Positions 18,772 to 29,873 are shown, counted from the first letter of the stretch. The stretch is 64,000 bases of DNA from an uncultured Lachnospiraceae bacterium (GCA_947176505.1 CAMWQW010000002.1:62001-126000), one strand, 5' to 3'. Notes: generated by a model not told the origin, from the letters alone. Numbers and translations are program-made.

Positions 18772-18809
18772 AATTTCTCCTATCTTCCATATATTAGTTT
18801 ACTGCTACG

Positions 18810-18838
18810 ATTCTACACTGTTTTGGATGGATTTTCAA
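18810..18838 (-). promoter_or_regulatory. Promoter for hisS-aspS
   Basis: On the minus strand TTGAAA and TAGAAT are separated by 17 bases, about 40 bases before the hisS ATG. Confidence 0.7.
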
Positions 18839-18943
18839 GAAGGAGATTATGGACGATTCTGTAATCAATTAACAGCTAATATTTTATCTATATTTTTACC
18901 AATACAAATCATTGATAAAATCACCACTGCATCCGGAAATTTA

Positions 18944-19357
18944 TCACCCGATATCCGCCACCGGCTCCTTCAATCCATCAATCACGATATGATGCTTTTG
19001 CGCATAATCCCACAGCGCGGCGTGAATTGCCTCCTCTGCAAGAAGGGAACAGTGTACCTTGACCGGCGGCAGCCCGTCCAAAGCTTCCATAACTGCCTTG
19101 TTTGTAACCGTGAGCGCCTCCTGCACAGTTTTACCTTTGACAAGCTCCGTTGCCATGCTGCTTGTCGCTACCGCCGCCCCGCAGCCAAAGGTTTTAAACT
19201 TCGCGTCCTGTATCACACCTTGTTCGTCAATATCCAAATAAATCCGCATAATGTCTCCGCACTTTGCATTTCCAACCGTTCCGACACCGCTCGGTTCTTC
19301 GATTTCGCCAACATTTCGCGGGTGATTAAAATGATCCATTACTTTTTCACTATACAT
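18944..19357 (-). CDS. NifU/IscU-type Fe-S cluster scaffold
   Basis: A 137-residue scaffold on which clusters are assembled from sulfur supplied by the adjacent cysteine desulfurase. The three ligand cysteines are in VGNAKCGDIM (about 37), FKTFGCGAAVATSS (about 63) and VKVHCSLLAEEAI (about 106). The opening YSEKVMDHFNHPRNVGEI is a family hallmark. The start lies inside the end of the desulfurase gene (8-base overlap), so the two are translated together. This minimal pair is the usual layout in Clostridia. Confidence 0.95.
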   Translation of the reverse strand: MYSEKVMDHFNHPRNVGEIEEPSGVGTVGNAKCGDIMRIYLDIDEQGVIQDAKFKTFGCGAAVATSSMATELVKGKTVQEALTVTNKAVMEALDGLPPVKVHCSLLAEEAIHAALWDYAQKHHIVIDGLKEPVADIG

Positions 19358-20552
19358 TTGTGTTTCCTTTCTCCTCTTGACTTTTCATAAAATCCTCATA
19401 TAATGGTGACATTTCGCGCAGCCTGCCGACAATCTTTACCAGCTCGTCAACGACAAAATCCAACTCTTTTGTTGTCGTTTCGTCCGAAAGTGTCAGTCTT
19501 AGTGAGCCATGTGCAATCTCATGTGGCAGTCCGATTGCCAGCAGCACATGCGACGGGTCCAGTGCACCAGATGTACATGCAGAACCACTCGACGCACAAA
19601 TCCCAAGCTGATCAAGCATAATCAGCATCGACTCGCCCTCAATAAACCGAAAACTGAAATTCGCGTTATTGGGCAGACGGCTGGTTCGATGACCGTTTAG
19701 ACGACAAAACGGAATTTCCGCCAAAATTCGTTTTATCAAATGTTCTCTGAGCGCCGTTTCCCGTGCAGTTTTCTCCTCCATATACGCTTCGGCAAGTGCT
19801 GCTGCTTTTCCAAAGCCAACAATTCCTGCCACGTTCAGGGTGCCTGCACGTCGGTTCCGCTCCTGCGCACCGCCGTGCAGAAGCGGATGAATTCTCACGC
19901 CTTTTCTGATATACAGCATACCGACTCCCTTAGGTCCGTTCAGTTTATGTCCGCTCGCAGAAAGCAAATCAATATTCATCGCCTCCGCATCAAGTGGAAT
20001 ATGTCCATATGCCTGCACCGCATCCGTGTGAAACAGCACGCCGTTTTCCCGCGCAATTTTCCCAATCTCCGCAACAGGCTCTATGGTTCCGATTTCATTG
20101 TTGGCTGTCATGACAGATATGAGAACGGTATCAGGACGAATTGACGTCCTTAACTCATCTAAAGAAATAGTTCCGTTTTCATCCACGTCAAGATACGTCA
20201 CTTCCCACCCCTGTTTTTCCAAATATTGACAAGTATGCAAAACGGCATGATGCTCGATTTTGCTTGTAATTATGTGCCTGCCCTTTTCACGGTATGCCTC
20301 CGCTGCCGCCTTGATTGCCCAATTGTCCGATTCGCTTCCCCCGCCGGTGAAATAAATTTCCTCCGCGTTTGCCTTCATCAATTTTGCCACCTGTGCCCTC
20401 GCCGTGTCCACCGCCTTTTGCGCTTCACCCGCAAAGGTATAGATTGCGGATGGATTACTGTAAGTTTCTCTGAAATAAGGCAGCATTGCGTTTAAGACTT
20501 CCTCGCTCATCTTTGTTGTTGCCGCGTTGTCCAAATAAATAATTTTATCCAT
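19350..20552 (-). CDS. Cysteine desulfurase (NifS/IscS type)
   Basis: A 400-residue PLP enzyme that removes sulfur from cysteine as an enzyme persulfide. It begins MDKIIYLDNAATTKMSEEV. The PLP lysine is in SASGHKLNGPKGVG, the His in SKIEHHAVL stacks on PLP, HTDAVQAYG supplies the PLP aspartate and Gln, and the persulfide cysteine is in SSGSACTSGALDPSHVL. It is translationally coupled to the scaffold gene. A strong promoter lies in the debris of the response-regulator fragment upstream. No Rrf2 gene is adjacent; the one in this window is 28 kb away. Confidence 0.95.
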   Translation of the reverse strand: MDKIIYLDNAATTKMSEEVLNAMLPYFRETYSNPSAIYTFAGEAQKAVDTARAQVAKLMKANAEEIYFTGGGSESDNWAIKAAAEAYREKGRHIITSKIEHHAVLHTCQYLEKQGWEVTYLDVDENGTISLDELRTSIRPDTVLISVMTANNEIGTIEPVAEIGKIARENGVLFHTDAVQAYGHIPLDAEAMNIDLLSASGHKLNGPKGVGMLYIRKGVRIHPLLHGGAQERNRRAGTLNVAGIVGFGKAAALAEAYMEEKTARETALREHLIKRILAEIPFCRLNGHRTSRLPNNANFSFRFIEGESMLIMLDQLGICASSGSACTSGALDPSHVLLAIGLPHEIAHGSLRLTLSDETTTKELDFVVDELVKIVGRLREMSPLYEDFMKSQEEKGNTNV

Positions 20553-20602
20553 ATCATTTCATCCCTTTATTCATAGTTAATCTATAGGTTTTGTATATTT
20601 TC

Positions 20603-20631
20603 AGTGTATAAGAAATATACAATTCTGTCAA
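20603..20631 (-). promoter_or_regulatory. Promoter of the nifS-nifU pair with an overlapping palindrome
   Basis: TTGACA and TACACT (minus strand) are spaced by 17 bases. A palindrome TGTATA-N5-TATACA (20605-20621) overlaps the -10 and spacer and is a candidate operator. Confidence 0.65.
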
Positions 20632-20695
20632 TGATATTGTTCATTATATTTCTATTCAAAACTTTGCAGAAAAAGATTGCAGAATTTCGACAGGG

Positions 20696-20887
20696 GGGAG
20701 AATTTGCCCTTATGACATTCATCACTTCCATCCCATCTATCTTAGGAATCATAAGATCAAGCAACACTAAAGCGTATTCATCCTCAAAAAGCATCTTACA
20801 GGCGCTTTCCCCGTCATATGCTGCCTCGACTTCATAACCTTCCGTTGCGAGAAACTTCTTTAACATATCACTGATTTCCACAGTATC
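20696..20887 (-). pseudogene. Response-regulator receiver fragment
   Basis: About 64 residues match a receiver domain: DTVEISDMLKKFLATEGYEV, then YDGESACKML and ALVLLDLMIPKIDGMEV with the acceptor Asp. Homology starts right after where the acidic pocket (VDD) should be and ends at NVIRANSP, before the conserved Thr and Lys. There is no output domain. The open frame continues to 20582, but the tail (RNSAIFFCKVLNRNIMNN) is not receiver-like. It is joined head-on to the MATE fragment at about 20887, so this is a deletion scar and not a working regulator. Confidence 0.8.
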
Positions 20888-21138
20888 ATGCCGCTTAATG
20901 CCACTGTCAGCACCGTGAAAAAAACTCCCAGAACACACGTAAGCAAGACCGCCTGTGCAACTGCACGTTTTGCGGCGGTCGCCTGTGTTCCCAAAGTTCC
21001 CACCATCGCCGTATCAATATACTGAACAGCCGTCTGCATAAACTGTTCTAACATCGTCGGCCATGCAAGTGCAAGGATTGTGATGAGCATGCCACGGTCG
21101 GACGTCCTATCTATCGTCTTTCCTTGAAATAGTCTCAT
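20888..21138 (-). pseudogene. MATE efflux-pump N-terminal fragment with internal deletion
   Basis: The first 56 residues (starting MRLFQGKTIDRTSDRGMLIT and ending YIDTAMVGTLGTQATAA) are a normal MATE start. The frame then jumps straight to KRAVAQAVLLTCVLGVFFTVL, a segment that in MATE proteins lies some 40 residues further on, so helix 2 is missing in frame. After LSGM the sequence switches to the receiver fragment. A complete MATE protein has about 450 residues, so this copy is dead. It belongs to a different subfamily from the intact MATE at 56167-57495. Confidence 0.8.
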
Positions 21139-21166
21139 ATATTACTCCTGCTTCCCTGTCGTTATC

Positions 21167-22660
21167 TTACTGATTACAGCAATCCTCTTGTAACAGTCTT
21201 CTCTTCCTCTCAATCATTTCGTCGATTCTGTCGATATACTGCGCCACTTCCTTCACATTATCGCACCGCTCAATCCGCCCGTCAGAAAACACTCTTTTCG
21301 TGATTGAACCGGCTCCAAGTGCGACAATGGTCTGCATCTCCTCCATAATAAGAATATTATAGATGCCGTATTTACCCTTCACGGAGTACCCTACATTCTC
21401 AAAATTACCGGACATATTTTTCTGACGGTAAAGATAATAAGGTACCATGCCCATAACACGAGCGCCGTCCGCTGCAATCCGCATCGTCTCATCCGTATTG
21501 TTATAAGCGGTAACGCCGTTTTCTTCAATCCATTTATGCAGACCTGATGCCCGTTTTACAGCAAGAGAATGCACAGTCAAGGAATCCGGCGACAGTGCAA
21601 GGAGCGACTCTATCGTCGCTTCCACATCTTCCTTAGTCTCTCCGGGCAGTCCCAATATAATGTCCATGTTGATATTATTAAACCCTACTTTGCGTGCCAG
21701 ACGGAAAGCGTCAATCACCTGCGCCACCGTATGGTGTCTGCCAATCAACTTAAGCGTCTCCTGTTTCATCGTCTGCGGATTGACGGAAATTCTCGTGACA
21801 CCGTGTCTGTAAAGAACACGCAGTTTATCCTCCGTGATACTGTCCGCGCGTCCTGCTTCCACTGTAAATTCCTGTACGGTACGAAAATCAAAAGTATTTT
21901 TAAGTTTCGTAAGCAGCCTGTCCAGTTCTTCTGCAGACAGCGAAGTAGGTGTCCCGCCTCCGATATAAACAGTGTCCAGTATCTTATCCCCATACATTTC
22001 CGCTACCGCATCCATCTCCTGCTCCAGCGCCGTAAGATAATCCGCTACTCTCTCTTTCCAAGCACTAATCGGATAAGATGTAAACGAACAGTACAGACAT
22101 GTCGTCGGGCAGAAAGGAATCCCGATATAAAGACTGTACCCGTCTTCATAATGAAGCCGGCGCAAGATTTCTCTCTCCCGCTCTGCTATCTCTATCCCCA
22201 GTTCAATCTTTTCCTCACTGACAAAATGCTTCTCCCTTAGATATGCTGCCACTTCCTGTCTGCTCTTCCCGTTTTCCAGCATCGTCATAGCAATCTTTGT
22301 GGGACGTATGCCTGTCAGGTTGCCCCACGGAAGTGAGACACCGGTTTCTTCCTGTAACGCAGTATACAAGAAATTCTTAAATTCGTTCTTGTATTCACAA
22401 GACTCTACTCTGTCAGTATTACACCAAGTATAGATATGCGGCTCGCCCAGCTCTACGTTATGTAAACTTTTATGGACAATAAGCTTTACTACTGTACTAC
22501 CGAATTCCAATTCCATCACCGGAAAAGTTTCCCTGATTTTCCTGTCTTTCACCACCGATGCCGGTGTCAGGACTTTGAGTTCCCACTCAGGATAGAACGC
22601 TTTCACGAGTGCGTGAATGTCATATTCATATTGTGCCTTATTACTCTTTAAAATCTGCAC
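21167..22660 (-). CDS. hemZ: HemZ-type coproporphyrinogen III dehydrogenase-like radical SAM protein
   Basis: A 497-residue protein. The first 150 residues form the HemZ-specific N-terminal domain (KAFYPEWELKVLTPAS). The radical SAM motif is PFCPTTCLYCSFTSYP (CX3CX2C), followed by YIGGGTPTSLSAEELDRLL, the GGGTPT SAM loop shared with HemN/HemW. The C-terminal part has YNILIMEEMQTIVALGAGS. The HemN relatives decarboxylate coproporphyrinogen III without oxygen; HemZ function is less certain and may include heme transfer. No other heme genes are nearby. The start has a weak ribosome site. Confidence 0.85.
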   Translation of the reverse strand: MQILKSNKAQYEYDIHALVKAFYPEWELKVLTPASVVKDRKIRETFPVMELEFGSTVVKLIVHKSLHNVELGEPHIYTWCNTDRVESCEYKNEFKNFLYTALQEETGVSLPWGNLTGIRPTKIAMTMLENGKSRQEVAAYLREKHFVSEEKIELGIEIAEREREILRRLHYEDGYSLYIGIPFCPTTCLYCSFTSYPISAWKERVADYLTALEQEMDAVAEMYGDKILDTVYIGGGTPTSLSAEELDRLLTKLKNTFDFRTVQEFTVEAGRADSITEDKLRVLYRHGVTRISVNPQTMKQETLKLIGRHHTVAQVIDAFRLARKVGFNNINMDIILGLPGETKEDVEATIESLLALSPDSLTVHSLAVKRASGLHKWIEENGVTAYNNTDETMRIAADGARVMGMVPYYLYRQKNMSGNFENVGYSVKGKYGIYNILIMEEMQTIVALGAGSITKRVFSDGRIERCDNVKEVAQYIDRIDEMIERKRRLLQEDCCNQ

Positions 22661-22710
22661 GATGCTACCGTACCTTTCCGAATTATTACCAACATGCTCA
22701 GTTCTTCCTT

Positions 22711-24156
22711 CTATAAAGCCCTAATTAACCGGATATAAAACGCCACTGTCTTAAGCATCGTCTCCACCGGAACTCTCTCATTGTTGCCATGAATCATGCC
22801 ACGCTCTTCCTTGGACAGCGCCATTGCAGAGAATTTATAAATACGATCGGTAATCCTGCTGTAATGTCTGGAATCGGAACATGCCATCATCAGATAAGGA
22901 GACACAATTGCATCGGGCCAAGTGGTGTGAATCGCGCACTTAAGCGTCTGCCACTCTTCGCACTGCGTGTCGGAATAGCCGGATGCTTCCATCGCATGCT
23001 GGATATTGATTTCAATTTTATCATTACCGATTACGGTTCTTAAGTACTCCACTGCACTCTCCGGCGTATCGTCACCGAGCAGTCTTAAGTTCATTCCCAC
23101 AGACGCCGCAGGCGGAAGTACATTAAACGCTTTGCTGCCTTCCATTTTAGTCACTGCGCAGGTAGTTCTCATCATTGCATTCAGTTCTCCTCCGGACTTC
23201 TTGCAAACCGCATTTAACAACGGCAGGAAACACCACAAATTGGCAAAAATCATCTTCATGCCGAAACCGGAATATCTTCCGAGCGTATCAAACATTTCTC
23301 GTACAGGTTTGGTAAACTGTGCTTTAAAAGGATGTTTCTCTATCTTTACCACTGCCTCGGAAAGCTGTCCTAATATTGTATGTGGCGGTGGCGTAGATGC
23401 ATGCCCGCCCTCACTCTTCATAATGAGTTCCACGTTCATCCCGACTTTCTCCCCGATGCCAACCACGGCACAAGGCTTATTCACTCCGGGAAATACCTTT
23501 TCAACAACAGCGCCGCCTTCATCCAATACAAAGGCTGGTTTAATTCCCTTCTCTTCCAGATAAGACACAATCGCCGGGCAGCTTCTGCCCTCCACTTCCT
23601 CGTCTCCCGAAAAAGACAGATACAGATCATGTTCTGGACAAAAGTCTTCCGTCAAAAGCTGTTCCATAGCTTCCATCACACCGCACAATGTCCCTTTTGT
23701 GTCAAGCGTACCTCTTCCCCATATGTAACCGCCCTCCACAAGACCTTCAAATGCCGGTTTGTCCCAATCCTTTTCCTCCACCGGAACAACATCATAATGA
23801 GACATCAACACTCTCGGACTCCCACTTTGTTTTCCTTTCATATGATATAACAGTCCGGTATCTCCTATTTTTTCCAAGTTAAACGCCTTATGCACTTTAG
23901 GAAAACGTTCCTTCAAAAGCGCCTGAAATCTCTCGAATTCCTTCCAATCAATCAATGATTTATCCTGATAAGAAACCGTCCTGCACCGAATCATGTCGGA
24001 CATGTCCTTCACGATTTTCTCTTCATTCAAATTGACTTTCTCCTCCACCGTCTCCGGTTCCGGATAAGGTGTAAATAGTGCCGTCCTGATTAAAATAACT
24101 GCAATAAATACCACGAAAATCACTAAGATAATCGTCAAAATCGTTATTCCTATCAT
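22711..24156 (-). CDS. M20-family metallopeptidase with N-terminal membrane anchor
   Basis: A 481-residue M20/M25/M40-type hydrolase. An N-terminal helix (about 2-28, very hydrophobic) is followed by the peptidase core with the first metal ligand and Asp in [34 protein letters not shown], the catalytic Glu in [11 protein letters not shown], and SDSRHYSRI near the end. The dimerisation domain is about 235-350. It looks like the PM20D1/carboxypeptidase S branch, which hydrolyses peptides or N-acyl amino acids. Two membrane proteins encoded just upstream on the same strand (gap 21 bases) may bring in the substrate. Confidence 0.9.
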   Translation of the reverse strand: MIGITILTIILVIFVVFIAVILIRTALFTPYPEPETVEEKVNLNEEKIVKDMSDMIRCRTVSYQDKSLIDWKEFERFQALLKERFPKVHKAFNLEKIGDTGLLYHMKGKQSGSPRVLMSHYDVVPVEEKDWDKPAFEGLVEGGYIWGRGTLDTKGTLCGVMEAMEQLLTEDFCPEHDLYLSFSGDEEVEGRSCPAIVSYLEEKGIKPAFVLDEGGAVVEKVFPGVNKPCAVVGIGEKVGMNVELIMKSEGGHASTPPPHTILGQLSEAVVKIEKHPFKAQFTKPVREMFDTLGRYSGFGMKMIFANLWCFLPLLNAVCKKSGGELNAMMRTTCAVTKMEGSKAFNVLPPAASVGMNLRLLGDDTPESAVEYLRTVIGNDKIEINIQHAMEASGYSDTQCEEWQTLKCAIHTTWPDAIVSPYLMMACSDSRHYSRITDRIYKFSAMALSKEERGMIHGNNERVPVETMLKTVAFYIRLIRAL

Positions 24157-24177
24157 TTCTCTGCTCCTTCTTCCAAA

Positions 24178-24834
24178 TTAAATCCAATTCTTCTTATACA
24201 TGATTCGTGCCGCAGCAAGCGAAATCAACGCGCCAACCGGCACAAGCACACCTACCGATCCAGCCAGTGAAGGAACCATCAAGAACAGTACAATCATAAA
24301 AATCAGCGGTGTCAGAGATAACTTCCAATTTTTACTGATATAAACTACAGCCAGTCCACCGAACAGTGCCGGGAGAATATTGTCAAACGCTGGTTTTAAG
24401 GTTGGAGAATTGAGCACCGGTGTAAGAGCTGACAAAAGCAGCACACCCACTGCAATAACCAAGGTGGTTACGATTGAACTGGTGGCAATCGCCAGTGTGG
24501 AGATTACTTCTCCCTCCTCCGACCCCGGTTTCACCTGTGCATTTTCCATGGCATTTAGTGCTGCGGGCGCCTTGATGTTCGTAATGTTGCCCGTGACAAA
24601 CGCCAGATAAGAACCGCCTGTTCCCAGCATGGGACCGTAAGTAAACACTTCGATTACCGCAACTGTCCAAAAGATAGGCGCCACTCCGAGAAGTCCTTTT
24701 AACACTGCCGTTCCTTCCGGCCATGCACCATAGTACAGGCAAATGGCAACCGGCACCGATAATAGCATAAGAAGCGCTGTCAATATCCAGATTCGTCCGT
24801 AAAAATGAGATTTATCATTATATGTTGTGTTCAT
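24178..24834 (-). CDS. Multi-pass membrane protein, partner of the DUF5058-like gene
   Basis: A 218-residue membrane protein with about six helices (16-36, 45-70, 115-140, 155-168, 172-190 and 193-212). The conserved-looking stretch EVFTYGPMLGTGGSYLAFVTGN, given here by its YGPMLGTGGSYLAF core, is rich in Gly and may line a transport path. I do not recognise a named domain. It starts 13 bases after the upstream membrane protein gene and ends 21 bases before the M20 peptidase, so the three are almost certainly one transcript. Confidence 0.7.
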   Translation of the reverse strand: MNTTYNDKSHFYGRIWILTALLMLLSVPVAICLYYGAWPEGTAVLKGLLGVAPIFWTVAVIEVFTYGPMLGTGGSYLAFVTGNITNIKAPAALNAMENAQVKPGSEEGEVISTLAIATSSIVTTLVIAVGVLLLSALTPVLNSPTLKPAFDNILPALFGGLAVVYISKNWKLSLTPLIFMIVLFLMVPSLAGSVGVLVPVGALISLAAARIMYKKNWI

Positions 24835-24847
24835 AGAAACTCCTTTC

Positions 24848-25570
24848 CTAACCGATGAGCGGTGTTATGATTACAGCAAAAATCATCGCCAATATCATGC
24901 TGATCGATAAAGCATAGGTTTCCAGCCATTTCATTTTACATACTTTAATCAACACACCGCAGATTCCCATTATCAATGCCGAAAACAAAAGTACAAAGAT
25001 AGGAATCCATCCTGCGAGTCCGTTTCTGACATCCGTAAAAACCATACCGAGAAACGCTGATATCATTCCCAGAAACAAAGATGTCATGAACAAATCGCCC
25101 CACTTACTGTCCTTGTTCTTAATCTTCATGATTCCGCCCTGTATCTTTTTCAGGAATAAAGGAATCATGATCATACCCGGAATGATCCCCAGCGTCATAA
25201 CCCACGCAATTGCCGTGTATGCCTTAGGATCGGTTATCGTATCTGCAAGAGACAGCCCCAATGCCGTTGCCGTAGAGGTAGCTGCCGGAAGCTCGTATGT
25301 AATGGCACCTACAACACTCAATCGAATCCACGGAAGAGGAATCCCCAGAAATTTTGACAACGTCAGAATTCCCAGCAGAATGGATATTGCCGGTGCAATC
25401 GTAAAGACAGCCGTCGACAGAATTGTCTTTTTAAGCTGTGCACGTTCCATACCGATGACTATACCATGCCGGTACGCACGCACTAAGAAAAAGACGGACT
25501 GTGCCACCACAAAGGCAATGACCACTGCCGCCAAGATAAATAGAAAACTACTGTTTGGATTAAAACTCAT
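24848..25570 (-). CDS. DUF5058-like multi-pass membrane protein
   Basis: A 240-residue protein with about seven helices. The start (SFNPNSSFLFILAAVVIAFV, then FFLVRAYRHGIVIGM) recalls the DUF5058 family, from memory. It has a cytoplasmic Lys-rich loop (KKIQGGIMKIKNKDSKWGD) and an ELPAATSTATALG segment. The gene leads a three-gene unit with a second membrane protein and an M20 peptidase. A two-subunit small-molecule permease feeding the hydrolase is plausible, but nothing in the sequence proves transport. Confidence 0.65.
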   Translation of the reverse strand: MSFNPNSSFLFILAAVVIAFVVAQSVFFLVRAYRHGIVIGMERAQLKKTILSTAVFTIAPAISILLGILTLSKFLGIPLPWIRLSVVGAITYELPAATSTATALGLSLADTITDPKAYTAIAWVMTLGIIPGMIMIPLFLKKIQGGIMKIKNKDSKWGDLFMTSLFLGMISAFLGMVFTDVRNGLAGWIPIFVLLFSALIMGICGVLIKVCKMKWLETYALSISMILAMIFAVIITPLIG

Positions 25571-25706
25571 AAAAACCTCCTTTATAACGCTGCAATCTGA
25601 GCCATATGTTGCAAGCCTGCGTCTATTATATCAAAGAATCAGACAAACTTGAAGCCGTAAAAGAAATAGACGAAAAATGCATGATAGAAACAGAAATAGC
25701 AGCAAA

Positions 25707-25761
25707 AACCGGAATATATGTGGGAATGCAGATTCACTACATTCCTACACACATTCCGGTT
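25707..25761 (-). terminator. Terminator of enolase
   Basis: Arms of 22 bases (25707-25728 and 25740-25761), with three positions that would be G-U pairs in RNA, enclose an 11-base loop. A TTTTT run follows on the minus strand. The rest of the 25571-25781 gap holds nothing I can name. Confidence 0.85.
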
Positions 25762-25781
25762 CTCATAAACGCTCTACCACT

Positions 25782-27206
<1,425 letters not shown>

Positions 27207-27309
27207 TTATGCTTAGTATGCACACAGAAGGTTTGTTTTATTATGATATTCTCAATTATTTCTGCAACCTACTTGTCACAATCCTCATCTCTCATTTCAC
27301 ACGATACCA

Positions 27310-28479
27310 TCATTGTTTGTAGAACACTTCTCCGTTGCACCAGAAATACTCTTTGTCATCCGAGATTCCCAGTATATACCATACGAGCGGCGCATCCTTC
27401 GTCCCACGGAAATAGATATCCAGTTCCGGGCATAAGCCTCTGCCGCTCCGGTCTATGACATCCCATTCGTAACACACTTCTCCATAAAAATCCTGCGCCG
27501 GGTAATAGACTACCGCATTGTCGCCGTCAAATTTTAGTGCCACATCGTATCGCTTGTTCTCTCCTTCACTTTTCGGATGATGATACCATGTTCCTTGTAA
27601 TGCGTCTTTTGTAATCTTACTCCAGTCACCAAGTACATAGCCGCTTTCCACCGCCGAAGCATCCGCATCAAAATGAGGATTATTCAAAACATTCTCATCA
27701 ATCAGACAGGCAGGCTCTTCTATCGGTTCATTCATCTCGTCAAGAATACTTCCTTCTAGGATGTGATTGCTGACAATTACCTTCGTATCGCCGATAATAT
27801 TCACCTTGACTTCGCATTTACTCACCCAATAGTCACCCTCAAAGTCCAGCGTAACGATGGTGCCATCCTCATTCAGCACACCGTCCGTACAGGTAAACAT
27901 GCAATAATTGGTATCGCCTGCTTCAATACAGAAAGAATCTGTCTCCGGATAATAAATACCCTCTATGCTATTGTTGCCTTTCGCCAATAGTTCGTCATAA
28001 GAAAGCCCGACTTTTTCAGCAAGAAAGACATTCATATCCGCCTTATCCATCACCAAAAAATCAGTGTACAATTCTTCCTGCCCATATCGATTCAGAAATG
28101 CCTGTATCTGCTCCTCAGTTCCTGCATGGGAAATTCCCGCACCGCCATAGAACACTTCAAACAAATTGATTTGCGCAGGATCCTCCCAATCGGATAACAG
28201 AAAGCCGTAATTAGACTTCTCCTGTACCCATTCGGTATATTCCTGCAACTCGGCTTCCGTCAGTCTTCTGCCTCCTATCTCACCAATCTGCTCTTCGTCT
28301 GTCGGCAGATTGGTTTCTTTAGCCATATCTTCTGCGTCGTCCCCCGTACTTTCCTCGGAGATATACGCACCACCCGGTAATTCCGATGTCTCTTGTGCTT
28401 TGCTGCATCCTGTAACTAATATTATCATAGCTGCCGCCATCATGGCTGCAGGATAAACTTTCTTGTCTCCGTGTCCCAT
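27310..28479 (-). CDS. Predicted lipoprotein of unknown function in the MacB-like operon
   Basis: A 389-residue protein with a signal peptide and lipobox (IILVTGCSKAQ, Cys about 25), so it is predicted to be lipid-anchored outside the membrane. An acidic linker follows, rich in Glu, Asp and Thr. The body has aromatic beta-rich segments (WEDPAQINLFEVFYGGAG; DNAVVYYPAQDFYGEVCYEW; WYILGISDDKEYFWCNGE) that look like a lipocalin- or C2-like fold repeated in related Lachnospiraceae proteins, but I recognise no named domain. It lies 29 bases after the permease and is the last gene of the export operon. Confidence 0.72.
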   Translation of the reverse strand: MGHGDKKVYPAAMMAAAMIILVTGCSKAQETSELPGGAYISEESTGDDAEDMAKETNLPTDEEQIGEIGGRRLTEAELQEYTEWVQEKSNYGFLLSDWEDPAQINLFEVFYGGAGISHAGTEEQIQAFLNRYGQEELYTDFLVMDKADMNVFLAEKVGLSYDELLAKGNNSIEGIYYPETDSFCIEAGDTNYCMFTCTDGVLNEDGTIVTLDFEGDYWVSKCEVKVNIIGDTKVIVSNHILEGSILDEMNEPIEEPACLIDENVLNNPHFDADASAVESGYVLGDWSKITKDALQGTWYHHPKSEGENKRYDVALKFDGDNAVVYYPAQDFYGEVCYEWDVIDRSGRGLCPELDIYFRGTKDAPLVWYILGISDDKEYFWCNGEVFYKQ

Positions 28480-28508
28480 ATCTTGTCCTTTATATCTGTT
28501 ATTTTATG

Positions 28509-29846
28509 TCATTCATTCCTAATCGCCGCGAGAGGACTTAACTTCATCGCTCTTCTCGCCGGAAAGAATCCGGCTATCATGCCTACCAATACCGCAAACA
28601 CAAGCGATAAGACAATCAGCCAGAGCGGAATATAAGAAATTCCGTTCATATATTCCTCCGATGCCTGTGCAAGTTTATTCATCACTCCGGAAATCGTAAA
28701 ACTTAAAATAAGTCCGATAATACCGCCAATCAAGCCGATAAAACCGGCTTCCATCAGGAAAAGACTGCGGATATTTCTCAGGTCACATCCGAGTACCTTC
28801 ATGACGCCGATTTCTTTCGTCCGCTCATAGATAGACATCATCATAGTATTGGTAATACCGATTGCCGCCACAAACAATGATACCGCCCCGATACCGCCAA
28901 GCACTGCCTGTATGGTAGCCATAGTCTTCTGATTTGACTCTACCCATTCTGCATTACTGTATGCCTCATAGCCTAAGTTAGTCAAATAATTCTGTACTTC
29001 CATAACATTGTCCATACTATTCACATTGACATCTAATTCATTATAAAAAATTTCCTTATAAGGTTTACCTGTCTTCGTCTGAGGCTGTCCGGGAATTACT
29101 TTGTTCTTGAATATCTTCTTAAGCTGAGGTATCAAGTGTTCAACATCACAGAACGTATACCATCCGTACTGCGACCAACCGTCCTCTATGGCTGCCTCCA
29201 CACCGCATGTTTCAATCATGTATTTCTTCGGCGGCTGCACGTTCTGCCCATCTTCCGACGGATATCTTGAGTCATAGTATGCATCCGTATCAAAGATAAC
29301 GAAAATCGTATCGTTCATCAAGTCGATATCCGGAAGGATTCCCGTCTCCCAATAACTTCCGCCGCTTCCTTTCGGATTATAGAAATTCTGCAGCACTTCA
29401 TTACCATAAAAAAATGTAAGTTGCTCATCCTCTCCCGGCAGACGTCCTTCACCAACTTCGATATTCATCTCTGTGAACGCATCTTTCGGCATACCTCTGA
29501 TTTGCAGATACCCTTGGTAACTTCCGTATGTGGCAAGTGCAGACACTTCCAGTATCGGCCAGACTGACTCTACATTCTCCAAACCTTCTATTTCATGAAT
29601 CAATTCATCATCTAACCGCTTCTCCTCCGAATCGTCACTATTCCATGGCTCACGGACCGTAATCTGTGTCAGACTTCCGTAAGATTCCATCTGTTCCATC
29701 TGCGTACGACTCAGTCCAAGACCTAAGGAAATCATGACAACAATAGATGCCACACCGATTACAACACCCAAAACCGTCAGTACGGTCCTTACTTTTCTTT
29801 TCCATAAATTACTGCTGCTCATCCGCAGCAAGTCAAGGAATCTCAT
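28509..29846 (-). CDS. MacB-like ABC transporter permease
   Basis: A 445-residue permease of the MacB/FtsX type. The first helix is in RKVRTVLTVLGVVIGVASIVVMISLG, an extracytoplasmic domain occupies about 45-310, and three C-terminal helices lie in about 315-440, with the ERTKEIGVMKVLG cytoplasmic motif and GFFPARRAMKLSPLAAIRNE ending. Such permeases act as mechanotransmitters with a LolD/MacB-type ATPase, and the ATPase gene is two genes upstream. In MacAB the adaptor MacA sits between; here that position is taken by the CARDB-like surface protein. Confidence 0.9.
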   Translation of the reverse strand: MRFLDLLRMSSSNLWKRKVRTVLTVLGVVIGVASIVVMISLGLGLSRTQMEQMESYGSLTQITVREPWNSDDSEEKRLDDELIHEIEGLENVESVWPILEVSALATYGSYQGYLQIRGMPKDAFTEMNIEVGEGRLPGEDEQLTFFYGNEVLQNFYNPKGSGGSYWETGILPDIDLMNDTIFVIFDTDAYYDSRYPSEDGQNVQPPKKYMIETCGVEAAIEDGWSQYGWYTFCDVEHLIPQLKKIFKNKVIPGQPQTKTGKPYKEIFYNELDVNVNSMDNVMEVQNYLTNLGYEAYSNAEWVESNQKTMATIQAVLGGIGAVSLFVAAIGITNTMMMSIYERTKEIGVMKVLGCDLRNIRSLFLMEAGFIGLIGGIIGLILSFTISGVMNKLAQASEEYMNGISYIPLWLIVLSLVFAVLVGMIAGFFPARRAMKLSPLAAIRNE

Positions 29847-29873
29847 ATATCACTCCACTCCTGCCGCCGCTGT

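Noticed and set aside
18772..18943. T-box leader in front of hisS
   Set aside because: A clear promoter leaves a leader of only about 30 bases, and no specifier or antiterminator structure is present.
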